NCBI GenBank assembly: GCA_022828595.1
Contig: JAKGHH010000002.1
Span: 79,332,383 to 79,396,382, forward strand
From: Nelumbo lutea
Lineage: Eukaryota > Streptophyta > Magnoliopsida > Proteales > Nelumbonaceae
Reading direction: 5' to 3'
Length of the DNA: 64,000 bases
In this document: positions 49,691 through 60,681 of the stretch, one piece after another
Layout: the number at the start of each line of letters is the position of its first letter
How positions within the stretch are numbered: the first letter of the stretch is position 1
Translations under genes and position numbers: made by a program
Notes under the pieces: generated by a model
What the model saw: the letters and a program-made list of their open reading frames with translations, nothing else
Told to the model about the DNA's origin: nothing
Database searches by the model: none

Positions 49691-51621
49691 TGAAAGATTG
49701 GTAGGATCCATCTAATGGATGCCATAAAGGTTGCGGAATGGGTGGGCGAATTTCAAAAATTTCCTACCTTCTCTCAACTGGGAATCATATTCCTTAAATT
49801 TAGAATACAATATTCAAGGATCCTACTTGAACCATAATCAAACCAGATCTGTACCAAAAGATAAATGGGAGGAATATACCTGATCTGGAGAAGCAGTATC
49901 TCCCAAAGTTGGTGTTCACGCCCAAAGAATGCTCCAAGAGCCGTTCCTGCTGAAGATGACACAGCTGTGAATGGAACAGAACTAGCAGAGTGCGTCCTAC
50001 ACACTGGATCCTTCACAAGAATCCTCTGGAAGTACTAAACACTGAATCCTTTTCAGTCTTTCTTGCAAGACTGATGTCAAGAACAGATTTCTTGACTTTC
50101 TTTTCTGCAAAGATCTAATCTTGCAATGGCAGATGGCGGCGGCATGAGGAGATTTCCAAAACGAAAAAGGCTGAACTACTTTTTCTATTTTTCTGGAGAG
50201 TATGAAAATGAGATCTGATCTGAATTCGCAGGAGATATCCTATACCTCTTCAAGGTGGTTCAAAATCTCCTCCTTTCTTCTTGATTAAGAAACCTCCTTT
50301 TTAGGAGTTATCCCAATCCAAATCAGTATTTGGATAGGGGATAATCTTAATCCTTTCTGCAGATAGAGTTAGCTTACTCCTGATCTTATCAGGAGGTTAC
50401 CAGATTCAAATCTAATTTGAATTTGGTCTTTAAGAGTGGATAAGGCTAAAGGCCCAATCCTTTTACTAACTTTAATCTCAAATTCGCCCCATGGATGGGT
50501 GATCATATCAGCCCACCTCGAAATGGGCTTTTGGCCCATTAAGTGTTCAGTGTCTAATTACTTTCCAATCTGCTGCCCAGTTGGGCTTCTTTGTATGGCG
50601 TGGGACCCAAGCATTGATCTACACACCAGCCACATGGGTTCGGCCCAGCCTCTAAAACAAGGCCCAGCCGAATTCACTGAAAAACTCAATGAACCCCTTG
50701 ATTCCATCATATGGACCCTATGGGCCCAACACTTACATTAAGTGGTCCCTGGGCCAAGCCATCTTATAAAAACCCAGGGACTGTGGGCAGGTGCAAGATT
50801 AGCCCATCAAGTATTATCCTCAATGGTCTTACACTTAACCTCTCAGCCCTTAATGATCAAGCACTGCCCGACAAGAGAGGACCTCTCCCTCGGCTGCAAG
50901 GAACAGTGCCGCACTCTCCTCTCACATGGATCCCGGGAATTAAAACCATTTGCAAACAATTTGAAACCATACATATATATATATATAAATATATTAATTT
51001 TGCAAAACAAAATTCCAACGATTGAAATCAATTGCCGGCAGTTTGGTTTCCATCAGAGAGAGTGCATTCCCGATCATTACCCTTTGTCCGACAAAGTGGT
51101 TGATTCTGTCACTATGATCACCCACTCAGATGAATTCTCAAACTGCCCCAACATACCCAGGTTTTGATCCCCGCTAAGGATCTCACTGAATGGCATATCA
51201 AAGGCAGCCTGATCCAACACCTAGTGAAATGTCATAATCGAGTCTAGGGGTCAGGTGTAACTTTCCAATTTTGCCCATCTATCTCCAAGGTCCAGGGCAA
51301 TACTGGAAATCTGGTCCGGTTCAAGGATTCAAGTAATCCCATACTGCATGTGCCTCGGGTCTTACCCTGATGGCTGAGACAGGCCATCCCAACACTTGGT
51401 GGCACACCAGTATCAGCCTTGGCAGGATAAATCTCCCCAGACTTATCCAACGGTTGTGAACATTTAAAACTAACACGAGTCTCTATAAATGTCCAGTTTT
51501 AGGGTTTTACACAGAATTAAACCAAAAAACATGAATCAAACATGCATTTTATTTATTTCCACTAAATAACAAAAGTACATCAAATCAGATTGAAGCTAAG
51601 GGCATACAAAACTGTCTAACA
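49691..51621 (-). repeat. Copia B 5' LTR
   Basis: 1931 bp, nearly identical to 42101-44021. Differences I saw include GAGGCC/GATGCC near the outer end, CCCTAAA/CCTTAAA, and a longer AT stretch at 50982-50996. Confidence 0.94.
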
Positions 51622-51626
51622 CCTCC

Positions 51627-51849
51627 AAGTTCTGATTTGACATGAAATGGTTTAGTGTCTTGGGTGTGTTCACATTCTTGAAAGCATGACATGCTGGAAG
51701 GGTAGTGGAGCATGTATTTGTAAGGTTGAAGTTCAGATTGTTTGTTGTCTTTGAATCTAGCATCTGATGAGTTGTGATGTTTTGAGAAATTTGACTATGC
51801 TGAAATGTCGCTTGTTTTCATATGGTTTATGAACTCAACATCTGGTGGA
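51627..51849. other. Short non-coding spacer
   Basis: Continuation of the pre-insertion host sequence from 34352. It holds no gene and grades into the minisatellite to the right. Confidence 0.5.
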
Positions 51850-52436
51850 TTTGATGATTTTTCTTAAGCATGTCATTGCTAAAATTTCTGGGTTTTGGGT
51901 TCTTATTATTCAAAAGTATGAAAATGAAGTTTTGAAAGCATTCTCATTGTTCAAACTTTGGGGTTTTTGGTTCTTTTTGTTCCAAGAGTGTGAAAGCGAG
52001 TTTTTCAAAATCATTACATTAATGAAATCTTTGGGTTGTGGATTCTCTTTGATCCCAAAATGTGAAAAATGCATATTTTCAAAATAATTACATTGCTGAA
52101 ATTTCTAGGTTGTGGGTTCTCTTTGATCCCAAAATGTGAAAAATGCATATTTTTATATCTTTACATTGCTGAAATTTTTGGCTTTTGGGTTCCTTTTGAT
52201 CTAAATATTTGAAAAGTGCTAAGTTTAGAAATGTGTTCATGGCTGAAATTTCTGGGTTGTGGGCTCTATTTGATCCCAAAATGTGAAAAATGTTTTTTTT
52301 TCAAAATCATTACATTGCTAAAATTTTTGAGTTTTGGGTTCCTTTTGATCCAAATATTTGAAAAGTTCTTGGTTTAGAAATGTATTCATGGCTGAAATTT
52401 ATGGGCTGTGGGTTCTCTTTGATCCCAAAATGTGAA
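51850..52436. repeat. Degenerate minisatellite, period about 74 bp, roughly 8 copies
   Basis: Each unit contains a version of CATTGCTGAAATTTCTGGG, then TTGTGGGTTCTCTTTGATCC, then AAAATGTGAAAA. The GCTGAAATTT-equivalent positions are about 52020, 52095, 52168, 52242, 52317 and 52391, spaced 73-75. Units to the left are more diverged. Two alternating unit types can be seen: CAAAATGTGAAAAATGCATA and AAATATTTGAAAAGTGCT. The last unit joins directly to truncated copia D sequence at about 52437. Confidence 0.88.
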
Positions 52437-53384
52437 AAGATCACATGATACGGTTAATCCCACATGCTTGTGGCATTATCGACTTGGCCACATTAATATA
52501 AATTGTATCATAAGGTTGGTAAAGGATGGTCCTTTGGATTTTCTAACTGTAGAAGATCTTCCAACTTGTGAACCTTGCTTTTAGGGTAAGATGATGAAAC
52601 GACCATTTACGGGAAAGCTTGAAAGATCTACGGGCACATTTGACCTGATACATACTGATGTATGTGGTCCCATGAATGTTAGAACACTTGACCTTTACCA
52701 ATGATTTCTCTCAGTATGGTTATGTATACCTAATGAGACATAAGTCTGAAACCCTTGAAAAGTTCAAGGAGTTTAGACAAGAGGTCGAGAAACAGTTAGG
52801 GAGATAGATTAAGGCCCTTCGATCAGATTGAGGAGGTGAATATCTCTCCAACAAATTCAGGGACTACTTAAAGGACAATGGGATTGTATCACAGTTAGAT
52901 CCTCCTTCTACACCACAATTAAATGGTTTATCAGAGAGGAGAAACCAGATTTTGTTAGATATGGTCCATTCACTTCTTCTCCACTCAGAACTACCTATAT
53001 CCTTTTGGGGATATGCATTGGAGATTGAGATATATACACTGAACTGGGTTCCAACCAAATATGTTCCTAAGACTCCTTATGAGCTTTGGACCAGTAAGAA
53101 ACCAAGTGTAAGACACTTCAAGATTTGGGGTTGTCTGACACATGTTAAAAGAACAACTGCTAACAAATTGGAATCTAAGACTAGTTGTTGCCTATTTTTA
53201 GGCTACCCCAAAAGCTCTATAGGATACTTATTCTATGACCCAAGAGAAAAAAAAAGGTGTTTTGTAGTCGAAATGCCTATTTCTTGGAAGAAGATTACAT
53301 TTAGGATGATCATTGTCAGAAAATTATTCTTGATGAGGAGAGCCTAAGAGTAGTGGGACATGTCACACAAGTTCTAGATAACAT
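52437..53384 (+). pseudogene. Copia D integrase region (5'-truncated, left of LARD-2)
   Basis: Starts inside the GAG-pre-integrase domain ([17 protein letters not shown] with both zinc cysteines) and runs through the integrase core. The acidic triad positions survive in HTDVCGPM, LRSD and NGLSERRN, followed by [15 protein letters not shown] and [17 protein letters not shown]. It is riddled with damage: stops after CEPCF, at about 52807 and after LRSD, a deletion near 52683, and a frameshift in the A run at about 53249. The LTR, gag and protease expected on the left are absent. The frame resumes at 60682 after LARD-2. Confidence 0.9.
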
Positions 53385-54967
53385 TGATGTGTGGCTCATT
53401 GTGACACTAGCAAGTGCACTAGCCGTTCAAGTAATAAAGTAGTGAGTGAAGTATCGTTCCCACGAGGATTTAGGAAACAATTACCAATACTAAATTGAGC
53501 ACTTCTTATCTGATCAACAAATAAATCAAAACTCTAATGAAAGCTAAGAAACACTAAATTAAAATCTATCTAAATCATTGGTCCAATTGCCTTCAATTCA
53601 GGTTAGAAGAGTAAGCAGTAAATGTCAATCTCAGAATTCAGCAATCTATCAATTTGGATCATTCGAATGAATCATGATTGAGCCTTGGTTTGGTGAAACC
53701 CCAAGGTCATGAACAGCCTCTCTCAAGCGCATGTTCATCCTATGCATGAGTGACGGTTCTTCTATCTCTAGCAAGAATCTAATCCCCATGCATGCATTTC
53801 TTCAAACACTTCTAAGGCATCAATTCAAATCTGAATTGATCACCAACTGAATTGTGCAAGTTATCTCTAACCTTGCACTCAATTCAGTTCTTGAATAGTA
53901 GATCTGAATTCCTAGAGTCTCTCTCAAGCACTCTAGGAATTCCAAGCTATATATTAATTCGCCCAATCTGAAAATTGCAGATCTGAATTCTCTTTCAAGC
54001 AATTCAGATCTTGCAATTCAGATCTGAGTTTTGAAGGTTAGTTGGCCGAATTAATCTACAATCACACCCTTATTCAAGAAACTTCAAGTACAATGCATGA
54101 CCATTTGAATGAATAAAAAAGAATTAGATTGCTGAACTGAAATTTTACAAGTTGAAATACATCAAGGAAGAATGGAAACAAGGAGAAAGAAGAAAGAACA
54201 TATAACTAAGAAACTGAATTCAAATCAAAAGAGAATGAAACTACAAATGATTTATTACAAAAGATCTTTGAATCACAAACCCTCAATTCGAACTCACCTT
54301 CTTCTTCTAGCTTGCTTGTCTTGAACTTCCTTCAGCCCTTCTTCTTCTTCTTCCTTGCGCCTAGCCTTCTTCTCTTCTCTTCTCTCAAGGTGGCCGAACC
54401 TCTAAGAGTGGGAGAGCCTTCCTCTCAAGCAATTGAACGCTTTCTCCCCTCCTAGAGGCCTCCTTATATAGTTTTTCAAGGGGGCTCTTGCCCCTTCTTG
54501 AAGCCTCTAGAATTGGGTGTATTACACCCCTCATGAACCTTCTAGAGTGCTCCCTCCTTCTCTTCAAGAAACATCTAGGAGTTGCCGCCCCTAGCTCCCT
54601 TTGGGCTGCTATTTGGGCTACAACTTAGCTTGCTTTTGAGCTCATGTGGGCTACACTTTAGGCTGTTATTTGGGCTAAAAATGGGCTGGGCCAAAATTTC
54701 CTTCTTGCTAGGCTTCTTCCCTTGGGTTTTCCAAAGAGTTAGTTTGCACTACTTGGGCCGAATGAAACTCCCTTGCTCTCATGGCTGGGCCGGGCTGAAC
54801 TTGATAAATTTTGGGTTTTCTTTTCTTGCTTTTGCCTTCTTTTTGTTGATTTGGCTCCCTCTGAAATCTTTCTTGCAATCAAGCTAAAATAGGGCAAAAT
54901 TTAATTAAACCATCATAAAATTTCATGCAAAAACCTCATAAAATATAGATAAATTGTAGGTTCATCA
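53385..54967 (-). repeat. LARD-2 3' LTR
   Basis: 1583 bp. Differences from the 5' LTR that I saw: AAACAC/AAATAC, AAGCGC/AAGTGC, GTTCTTG/GTTTTTG, CTATATA/CTATAGA, GAATAAA/GAATCAA, AAGTTG/AAGCTG, GGCCGA/GGCCAA, GGGCTAC/GGGTTAC, and loss of one 15-bp TCAGATCTGA-containing piece near 54015. TATA at 54464-54470 (reverse). Confidence 0.95.
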
Positions 54968-54985
54968 AATACCCCCACACTTAAG
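54968..54985 (-). promoter_or_regulatory. LARD-2 polypurine tract
   Basis: AATACCCCCACACTTAAG on the plus strand, identical to LARD-1. Confidence 0.8.
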
Positions 54986-57900
54986 CTTTTGCTTGTCCTC
55001 AAGCAAAGACATCAGCCATAAACTTAACATTCCCCCCTTCTGTTCTCACCATTTACCTGGTGAATTTTTTTAAGATAGAAATGCATTGAGTAGTCGGGGA
55101 ACTTTTGTAAGTGCTCAACTCTTATTCTTGTAAATTACCATTTAAGATATGTATCAGATCCAAGGAAAGGAGTATATGAGTTTCATCATAGTCTAGCCTT
55201 CACTCCTAATTCATATATAAATCAGCTCCTTAATTGTCAAAGTTAATAATCAAATTTCACTAAGTTTCACATCTGTAACTGAATCTTAATGAGAGTTCAA
55301 CTTTAGAGTGCCCCTTTGAACCTCAGCTATCACCACAATTTCTTAATTCTAGGGGTGAGTGCATCTTATGCTCCATCTCACCCTTTTCTTTTATTTTTTT
55401 TTTATTTTTATTTTTTCGGTGTGAGTGCATTTTATGCTCCATCTCACACACTTTTCTCTCTCTTTTTTTTTTTTTTTTGGTGTGAGTGCATCTTATGCTC
55501 CATCTCACACTGGTCACTTGCTTGAGGTAGGTAAATAGGACTCATGTTCTAAGCTGCTAGTTTTACTATTCAGCTCAGAATAGCGGAGTCAATTTGGGCT
55601 TTTGTCCTTCTTTGCATTTATTGAACCTCAAGAATCAGCACTTCAGATGTGCACTAGCTCTCTTGACCATTAACCATGAAATCAAGGGCTTCCATACACA
55701 TGAAGATAGTTAGGGCTAGTCATGCTGAAAAGCATATTCAGCTCCCCTTTTCTCATGCATAAATCAAATTGGGTCATTCACAAGAATAAAAACTTAACAA
55801 GTACATCAGTCTCCCTCAACTCATTGAATTCCTTCTTAAAAATAATCACCAAATAAATAGTAATGAACTTGAGGGGTTCCAGTCTTTTTTTTTTTTTGGT
55901 TATGTCATTGCCTGCATATGTGTGTTGGGGTGCATGGTTTCAGCCCTCATACCCTAGCCTCGGGCTCACTCCCCCACACTTAAGATGAACATTGTCCTCA
56001 ATGTTCCTACTGTTAGGGGATCACAATAAAACCAACAAGAGAAATTCCAAGTAAAGAGAAGGGTGTATAGAGGACTTCCTGAAGATTAATTTCCAGATAT
56101 GCAAGAGTTCTTTTGGTGGGAGCCTCTTCTGCTAGAATTTACTTGCAAGAGAGATCAAGAGCTTTGTTCTAACTAAAAATAATTTAAACCAAATAATAAA
56201 AAGACTACTATACACAATTCCAAACAATGTAAATAATTTAACCAGTCTGTAATACACAACAGAAACTTACAAGGCCAAGAAGTTTGAATTCTATCTAACA
56301 AAAAAAAATAAATAAATAAATAAATAAATTTAAAAAAACAAGATCAAAAGCCAATATAAATATCTCTTGGAATCTGATATGCAAGTGATAAACAAGTGAT
56401 TTACAAGATTGAAACTAGCCTAGAAGTCTAAGAGTTCTTGAAATCAGCACACTACCAAAGTTATTTGATTTTTTTTTTTTTTTGTTGTGTGCTCAGATCT
56501 ACATTAGAATTTCAGAAATGTAAGTGAATGTATGAAGATCTGATCCACACTAATAATTTTGCTAATTAGAAAGACATAGCTCCATTACTGAAACTAAACC
56601 AACATTCAAGTGTGAAGTAGGTGTTCAATGGAAAAGAGAGCTAGCTAAATCAGCAATGGAGTTTATTACACACTATTCTAAACTTAAATGAACATAAGTA
56701 AACAAATCTAAAATCTACTGTAAACAGATCTACAATCATTGCTGAAAAAGCTGCTCTTCAAGTTCTAACAAAAAAAAAATCAGATTTGAAAACTTAACTT
56801 TTGAGAACAGTCACTTACAAAAACTCCAAACCTAATATCAATAAGTAGGTCTAAAATCTGTTGCAGTTAGGTCTGAAATAAGTTTGATCCCAAGAGCTTA
56901 AGACTTCTCTTTCAAGTCCCAACTTAAATGTCTTGTATGCCTCAATTGATTGCAGAGACCTGAAATCAGATCTGCAATTTTATAATGAAAGCAACATTGA
57001 TTTAGATCTGAATACCATTACATCAAAAATATCAAGCTCTTTTTGGACCTCACAAACATCAGTCCTAATCCAATACAACCAATTCAGATTGGGTGCAAGT
57101 GATTTAAAAGATAACAAAACATCAAGTTCATAAAAATTTCAGATCATGTACTTAAACTGCCTCTGATTCTCATGCACTTCAGAACTGATTTTACCATTCA
57201 TGGCTTAAAATTTCATCAATGAGGCAAGTCTGATGCATCAAATTGTGAATTGGGTGCTGTCACTACCCGAATTCACATCAAAATAGAGTGGGTTCAGGTC
57301 TGAGTTTAGATGAACCCAGATCTGAACCTAGCAGAATGCAGTCCTGCAACCGGCTGAACACAGATCTGAACTTCAAATCTGAGTTTCAGATTTGAAAACT
57401 CACATGCTATTTTTTTCATTGTTTTCTTTTTCTTTTCTTTATCTATTTTTTTTTCTTTTTTTTTTTTTTTTAAATAAATCTAAAACAAAATACAGCAATG
57501 CAACCAAAATCTTTTTGGATGAGTGCAGGTCTGATTAATGAATGCAATTCAGATCAGAACTCATTTTAAATTTTTTTTTTTTCGGTTGAGTGCTGCAGTT
57601 CTGCTATAGCAGATCTGAGTGCCGAATGCAACTCAGATCTGCAACACTCATGATTTTGTGATTTTTTTTCTTTTAGAGGGTAATAACTTCAAGATAGAAA
57701 GCAAAACAGGTCTCCTTTTATTAAAATTAAACTGAAACAAGAAAAATAAAGTAATCTACTAAAGAGAAAAGAAGCATAACTATAGTAATACAGCAGTTGC
57801 ATTCAAAGCAAAAATGAAAGATTAAGCAAATTAAACCAACTATGAATGCAATGCTGAAGAACTACATCTGAAGAACTACATCTACCAGCTACACTAAATC

Positions 57901-59059
57901 AGCAATCAAATATGAAGTAGATCATCAATGGGAAAGAGAGCTAACTAGATCAGCAGTGGAGTTTCATGCTAATTGTTGTACTGTAGCAGCCCTGCTACAG
58001 CTCTGAATGCTAGTGGAATGCACTACTGCTTTTATTGAATATGTGAGGCATCACAATTATTCAATCCAAACACATATCCTCAGCAAATTTAGATTGGGTA
58101 CAAGTGGGTAAAGCCAAGAATTCAGTCCACCCAGAATTCATAGTATGCTCTGTATCAGTTCAGTCCTCACATCATATCAACTGCATTTCAGATTTGAATT
58201 TCTCTCATTCCTTGCTATCCATTCACCCTTGAGGCAGGTTGGATGTATCATAGGGTGGATTGGGGTAGTGATGGCACCCAATTCACCTCAAACTTGCATC
58301 GGTTCAGATCTGAGTTCAGAGGAATTCAGATCTGAACTGAGCAGATCTGTAATAGCAGAATTCAGATCTGAACTCAAGTCTGAGTTTGGATCTGAATTCT
58401 CAATTGCCTTACCTTCAGTCATTGCTACCAAATTGTTTTTGGGGAATAGTAGAAGTGCCCTAGGGTGAATTGGGGTGGTGATGACACCCAATTCCCCTCA
58501 AAATTGCATCAGTTCAGGTCTGAGTTCAGAGGAACTCAGATCTGAACTGTTGCAGATCTGCAATAGCAGAATTCAGATCTGAACTCAGATCTGAGTTCTG
58601 ATCCGAATTCTCAATTGCTCCTCTGGTTGTTCAAAAGATCTCCCCTTTTTTTTTCATTTGTTTTTTTTTCTTTTTGTAATGAAAGAAAAGAATAATAAAA
58701 TCTGAAACACAAGCAATTCTTTTTGGCTGAGTGCTGCAGATCTGAAATCTGCTGATCTGAGTGCCGAATGCAACTCAGATCTGCAACACTCATGTTTATG
58801 TGAATTTTTTCTTTTTTTTTTCTTTTTGAAGGGAACAACATCAAGATTGAATAGAAATCAAATATGCCTTTATTAAAATGAAACTGAAACCAGAAAAAGA
58901 AAGTAATCTACTTAAGAAAGAAGAAACATAACTACAGTAGTACAGCAGTTGCAGTCCAAGCTGAAATGAAAAAGTTAGCAAATTAACCCAACTATGAATG
59001 CAATGCTGAATGAGATCAGATTAAGAATGCTCAATGTTTCCTAATATTGTTTCTCTAAA
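54986..59059 (-). other. LARD-2 internal region, non-coding
   Basis: Same layout as LARD-1: TCAGATCTGA-rich units near the primer site (57.25-58.8 kb), T runs on the plus strand, and a post-pol-like block at 55967-56006 (CACTCCCCCACACTTAAG, then CATTGTCCTCAATG). Phrases such as CATTGAGGACAATG and AAGTGTGGGGG are landmarks of the 3' non-coding part of plant gypsy Tat/Athila elements, which suggests the parent element. Confidence 0.85.
55354..55510. repeat. Three repeated hairpin units separated by T runs
   Basis: Three copies of TGAGTGCAT(C/T)TTATGCTC plus CATCTCAC, each closed by a stem: GGTGAG/CTCACC (55354-55382), GTGTGAG/CTCACAC (55419-55449) and GTGTGAG/CTCACAC (55480-55510). They are separated by T-rich runs of about 35 and 30 bases. 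LARD-1 has a less regular version near 26450-26570. Confidence 0.85.
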
Positions 59060-59077
59060 TCCCCGGCAACGGCGCCA
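59060..59077 (-). promoter_or_regulatory. LARD-2 primer binding site, tRNA-Asp
   Basis: TCCCCGGCAACGGCGCCA on the plus strand, an exact copy of the 3' end of tRNA-Asp(GUC), six bases from the 5' LTR, as in LARD-1. Confidence 0.93.
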
Positions 59078-59083
59078 AAAACT

Positions 59084-60681
59084 TGATGTGTGGCTCATTG
59101 TGACACTAGCAAGTGCACTAGCCGTTCAAGTAATAAAGTAGTGAGTGAAGTATCGTTCCCACGAGGATTTAGGAAACAATTACCAATACTAAATTGAGCA
59201 CTTCTTATCTGATCAACAAATAAATCAAAACTCTAATGAAAGCTAAGAAATACTAAATTAAAATCTATCTAAATCATTGGTCCAATTGCCTTCAATTCAG
59301 GTTAGAAGAGTAAGCAGTAAATGTCAATCTCAGAATTCAGCAATCTATCAATTTGGATCATTCGAATGAATCATGATTGAGCCTTGGTTTGGTGAAACCC
59401 CAAGGTCATGAACAGCCTCTCTCAAGTGCATGTTCATCCTATGCATGAGTGACGGTTCTTCTATCTCTAGCAAGAATCTAATCCCCATGCATGCATTTCT
59501 TCAAACACTTCTAAGGCATCAATTCAAATCTGAATTGATCACCAACTGAATTGTGCAAGTTATCTCTAACCTTGCACTCAATTCAGTTTTTGAATAGTAG
59601 ATCTGAATTCCTAGAGTCTCTCTCAAGCACTCTAGGAATTCCAAGCTATAGATTAATTCGCCCAATCTGAAAATTGCAGATCTGAATTCTCTTTCAAGCA
59701 ATTCAGATCTTGCAATCTCAGATCTGAGAATTCAGATCTGAGTTTTGAAGGTTAGTTGGCCGAATTAATCTACAATCACACCCTTATTCAAGAAACTTCA
59801 AGTACAATGCATGACCATTTGAATGAATCAAAAAGAATTAGATTGCTGAACTGAAATTTTACAAGCTGAAATACATCAAGGAAGAATGGAAACAAGGAGA
59901 AAGAAGAAAGAACATATAACTAAGAAACTGAATTCAAATCAAAAGAGAATGAAACTACAAATGATTTATTACAAAAGATCTTTGAATCACAAACCCTCAA
60001 TTCGAACTCACCTTCTTCTTCTAGCTTGCTTGTCTTGAACTTCCTTCAGCCCTTCTTCTTCTTCTTCCTTGCGCCTAGCCTTCTTCTCTTCTCTTCTCTC
60101 AAGGTGGCCAAACCTCTAAGAGTGGGAGAGCCTTCCTCTCAAGCAATTGAACGCTTTCTCCCCTCCTAGAGGCCTCCTTATATAGTTTTTCAAGGGGGCT
60201 CTTGCCCCTTCTTGAAGCCTCTAGAATTGGGTGTATTACACCCCTCATGAACCTTCTAGAGTGCTCCCTCCTTCTCTTCAAGAAACATCTAGGAGTTGCC
60301 GCCCCTAGCTCCCTTTGGGCTGCTATTTGGGCTACAACTTAGCTTGCTTTTGAGCTCATGTGGGTTACACTTTAGGCTGTTATTTGGGCTAAAAATGGGC
60401 TGGGCCAAAATTTCCTTCTTGCTAGGCTTCTTCCCTTGGGTTTTCCAAAGAGTTAGTTTGCACTACTTGGGCCGAATGAAACTCCCTTGCTCTCATGGCT
60501 GGGCCGGGCTGAACTTGATAAATTTTGGGTTTTCTTTTCTTGCTTTTGCCTTCTTTTTGTTGATTTGGCTCCCTCTGAAATCTTTCTTGCAATCAAGCTA
60601 AAATAGGGCAAAATTTAATTAAACCATCATAAAATTTCATGCAAAAACCTCATAAAATATAGATAAATTGTAGGTTCATCA
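59084..60681 (-). repeat. LARD-2 5' LTR
   Basis: 1598 bp. TATA (ACTATATAAGG on the element strand) at 60178-60184. Palindromes TCAGATCTGA at 59718-59727 and 59732-59741. Confidence 0.95.

Larger units (their letters stand above)
42101..51621 (-). mobile_element. Ty1/copia element B, full structure, reading frames broken by stops
   Basis: 3' LTR 42101-44021, pol 44036-46929, gag-protease 46930-47925, leader 47926-49675, primer site 49676-49689, 5' LTR 49691-51621. A perfect 5-bp target duplication CCTCC lies at 42096-42100 and 51622-51626. All domains of an autonomous copia element are present in the order gag, protease, integrase, RT, RNase H. The two LTRs look nearly identical, with two differences in the first 105 aligned bases I compared, yet the coding region has five in-frame stops and one frameshift. 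Confidence 0.96.
53385..60681 (-). mobile_element. LARD-2: non-autonomous LTR element nested in copia D
   Basis: 3' LTR 53385-54967, polypurine tract 54968-54985, internal 54986-59059, tRNA-Asp primer site 59060-59077, 5' LTR 59084-60681. Ends TGATG...CATCA. Flanks AACAT (53380-53384) and AACAC (60682-60686) are a 5-bp target duplication with one mismatch. The right copy fits the uninterrupted copia reading frame (GAT AAC ACC CAA). There is no coding region. The LTRs differ at only a handful of bases plus one 15-bp indel, so this is a recent insertion that required enzymes in trans. Confidence 0.95.

Noticed and set aside
54582..54887. 101-codon hydrophobic frame, repeated at 60296-60601
   Set aside because: Chance frame in the two LARD-2 LTRs, antisense to the element and lost in LARD-1.
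58145..58491. Ser/Glu-rich frames on both strands
   Set aside because: They reflect translation of the repeated AGATCTGA palindrome units and not a protein.
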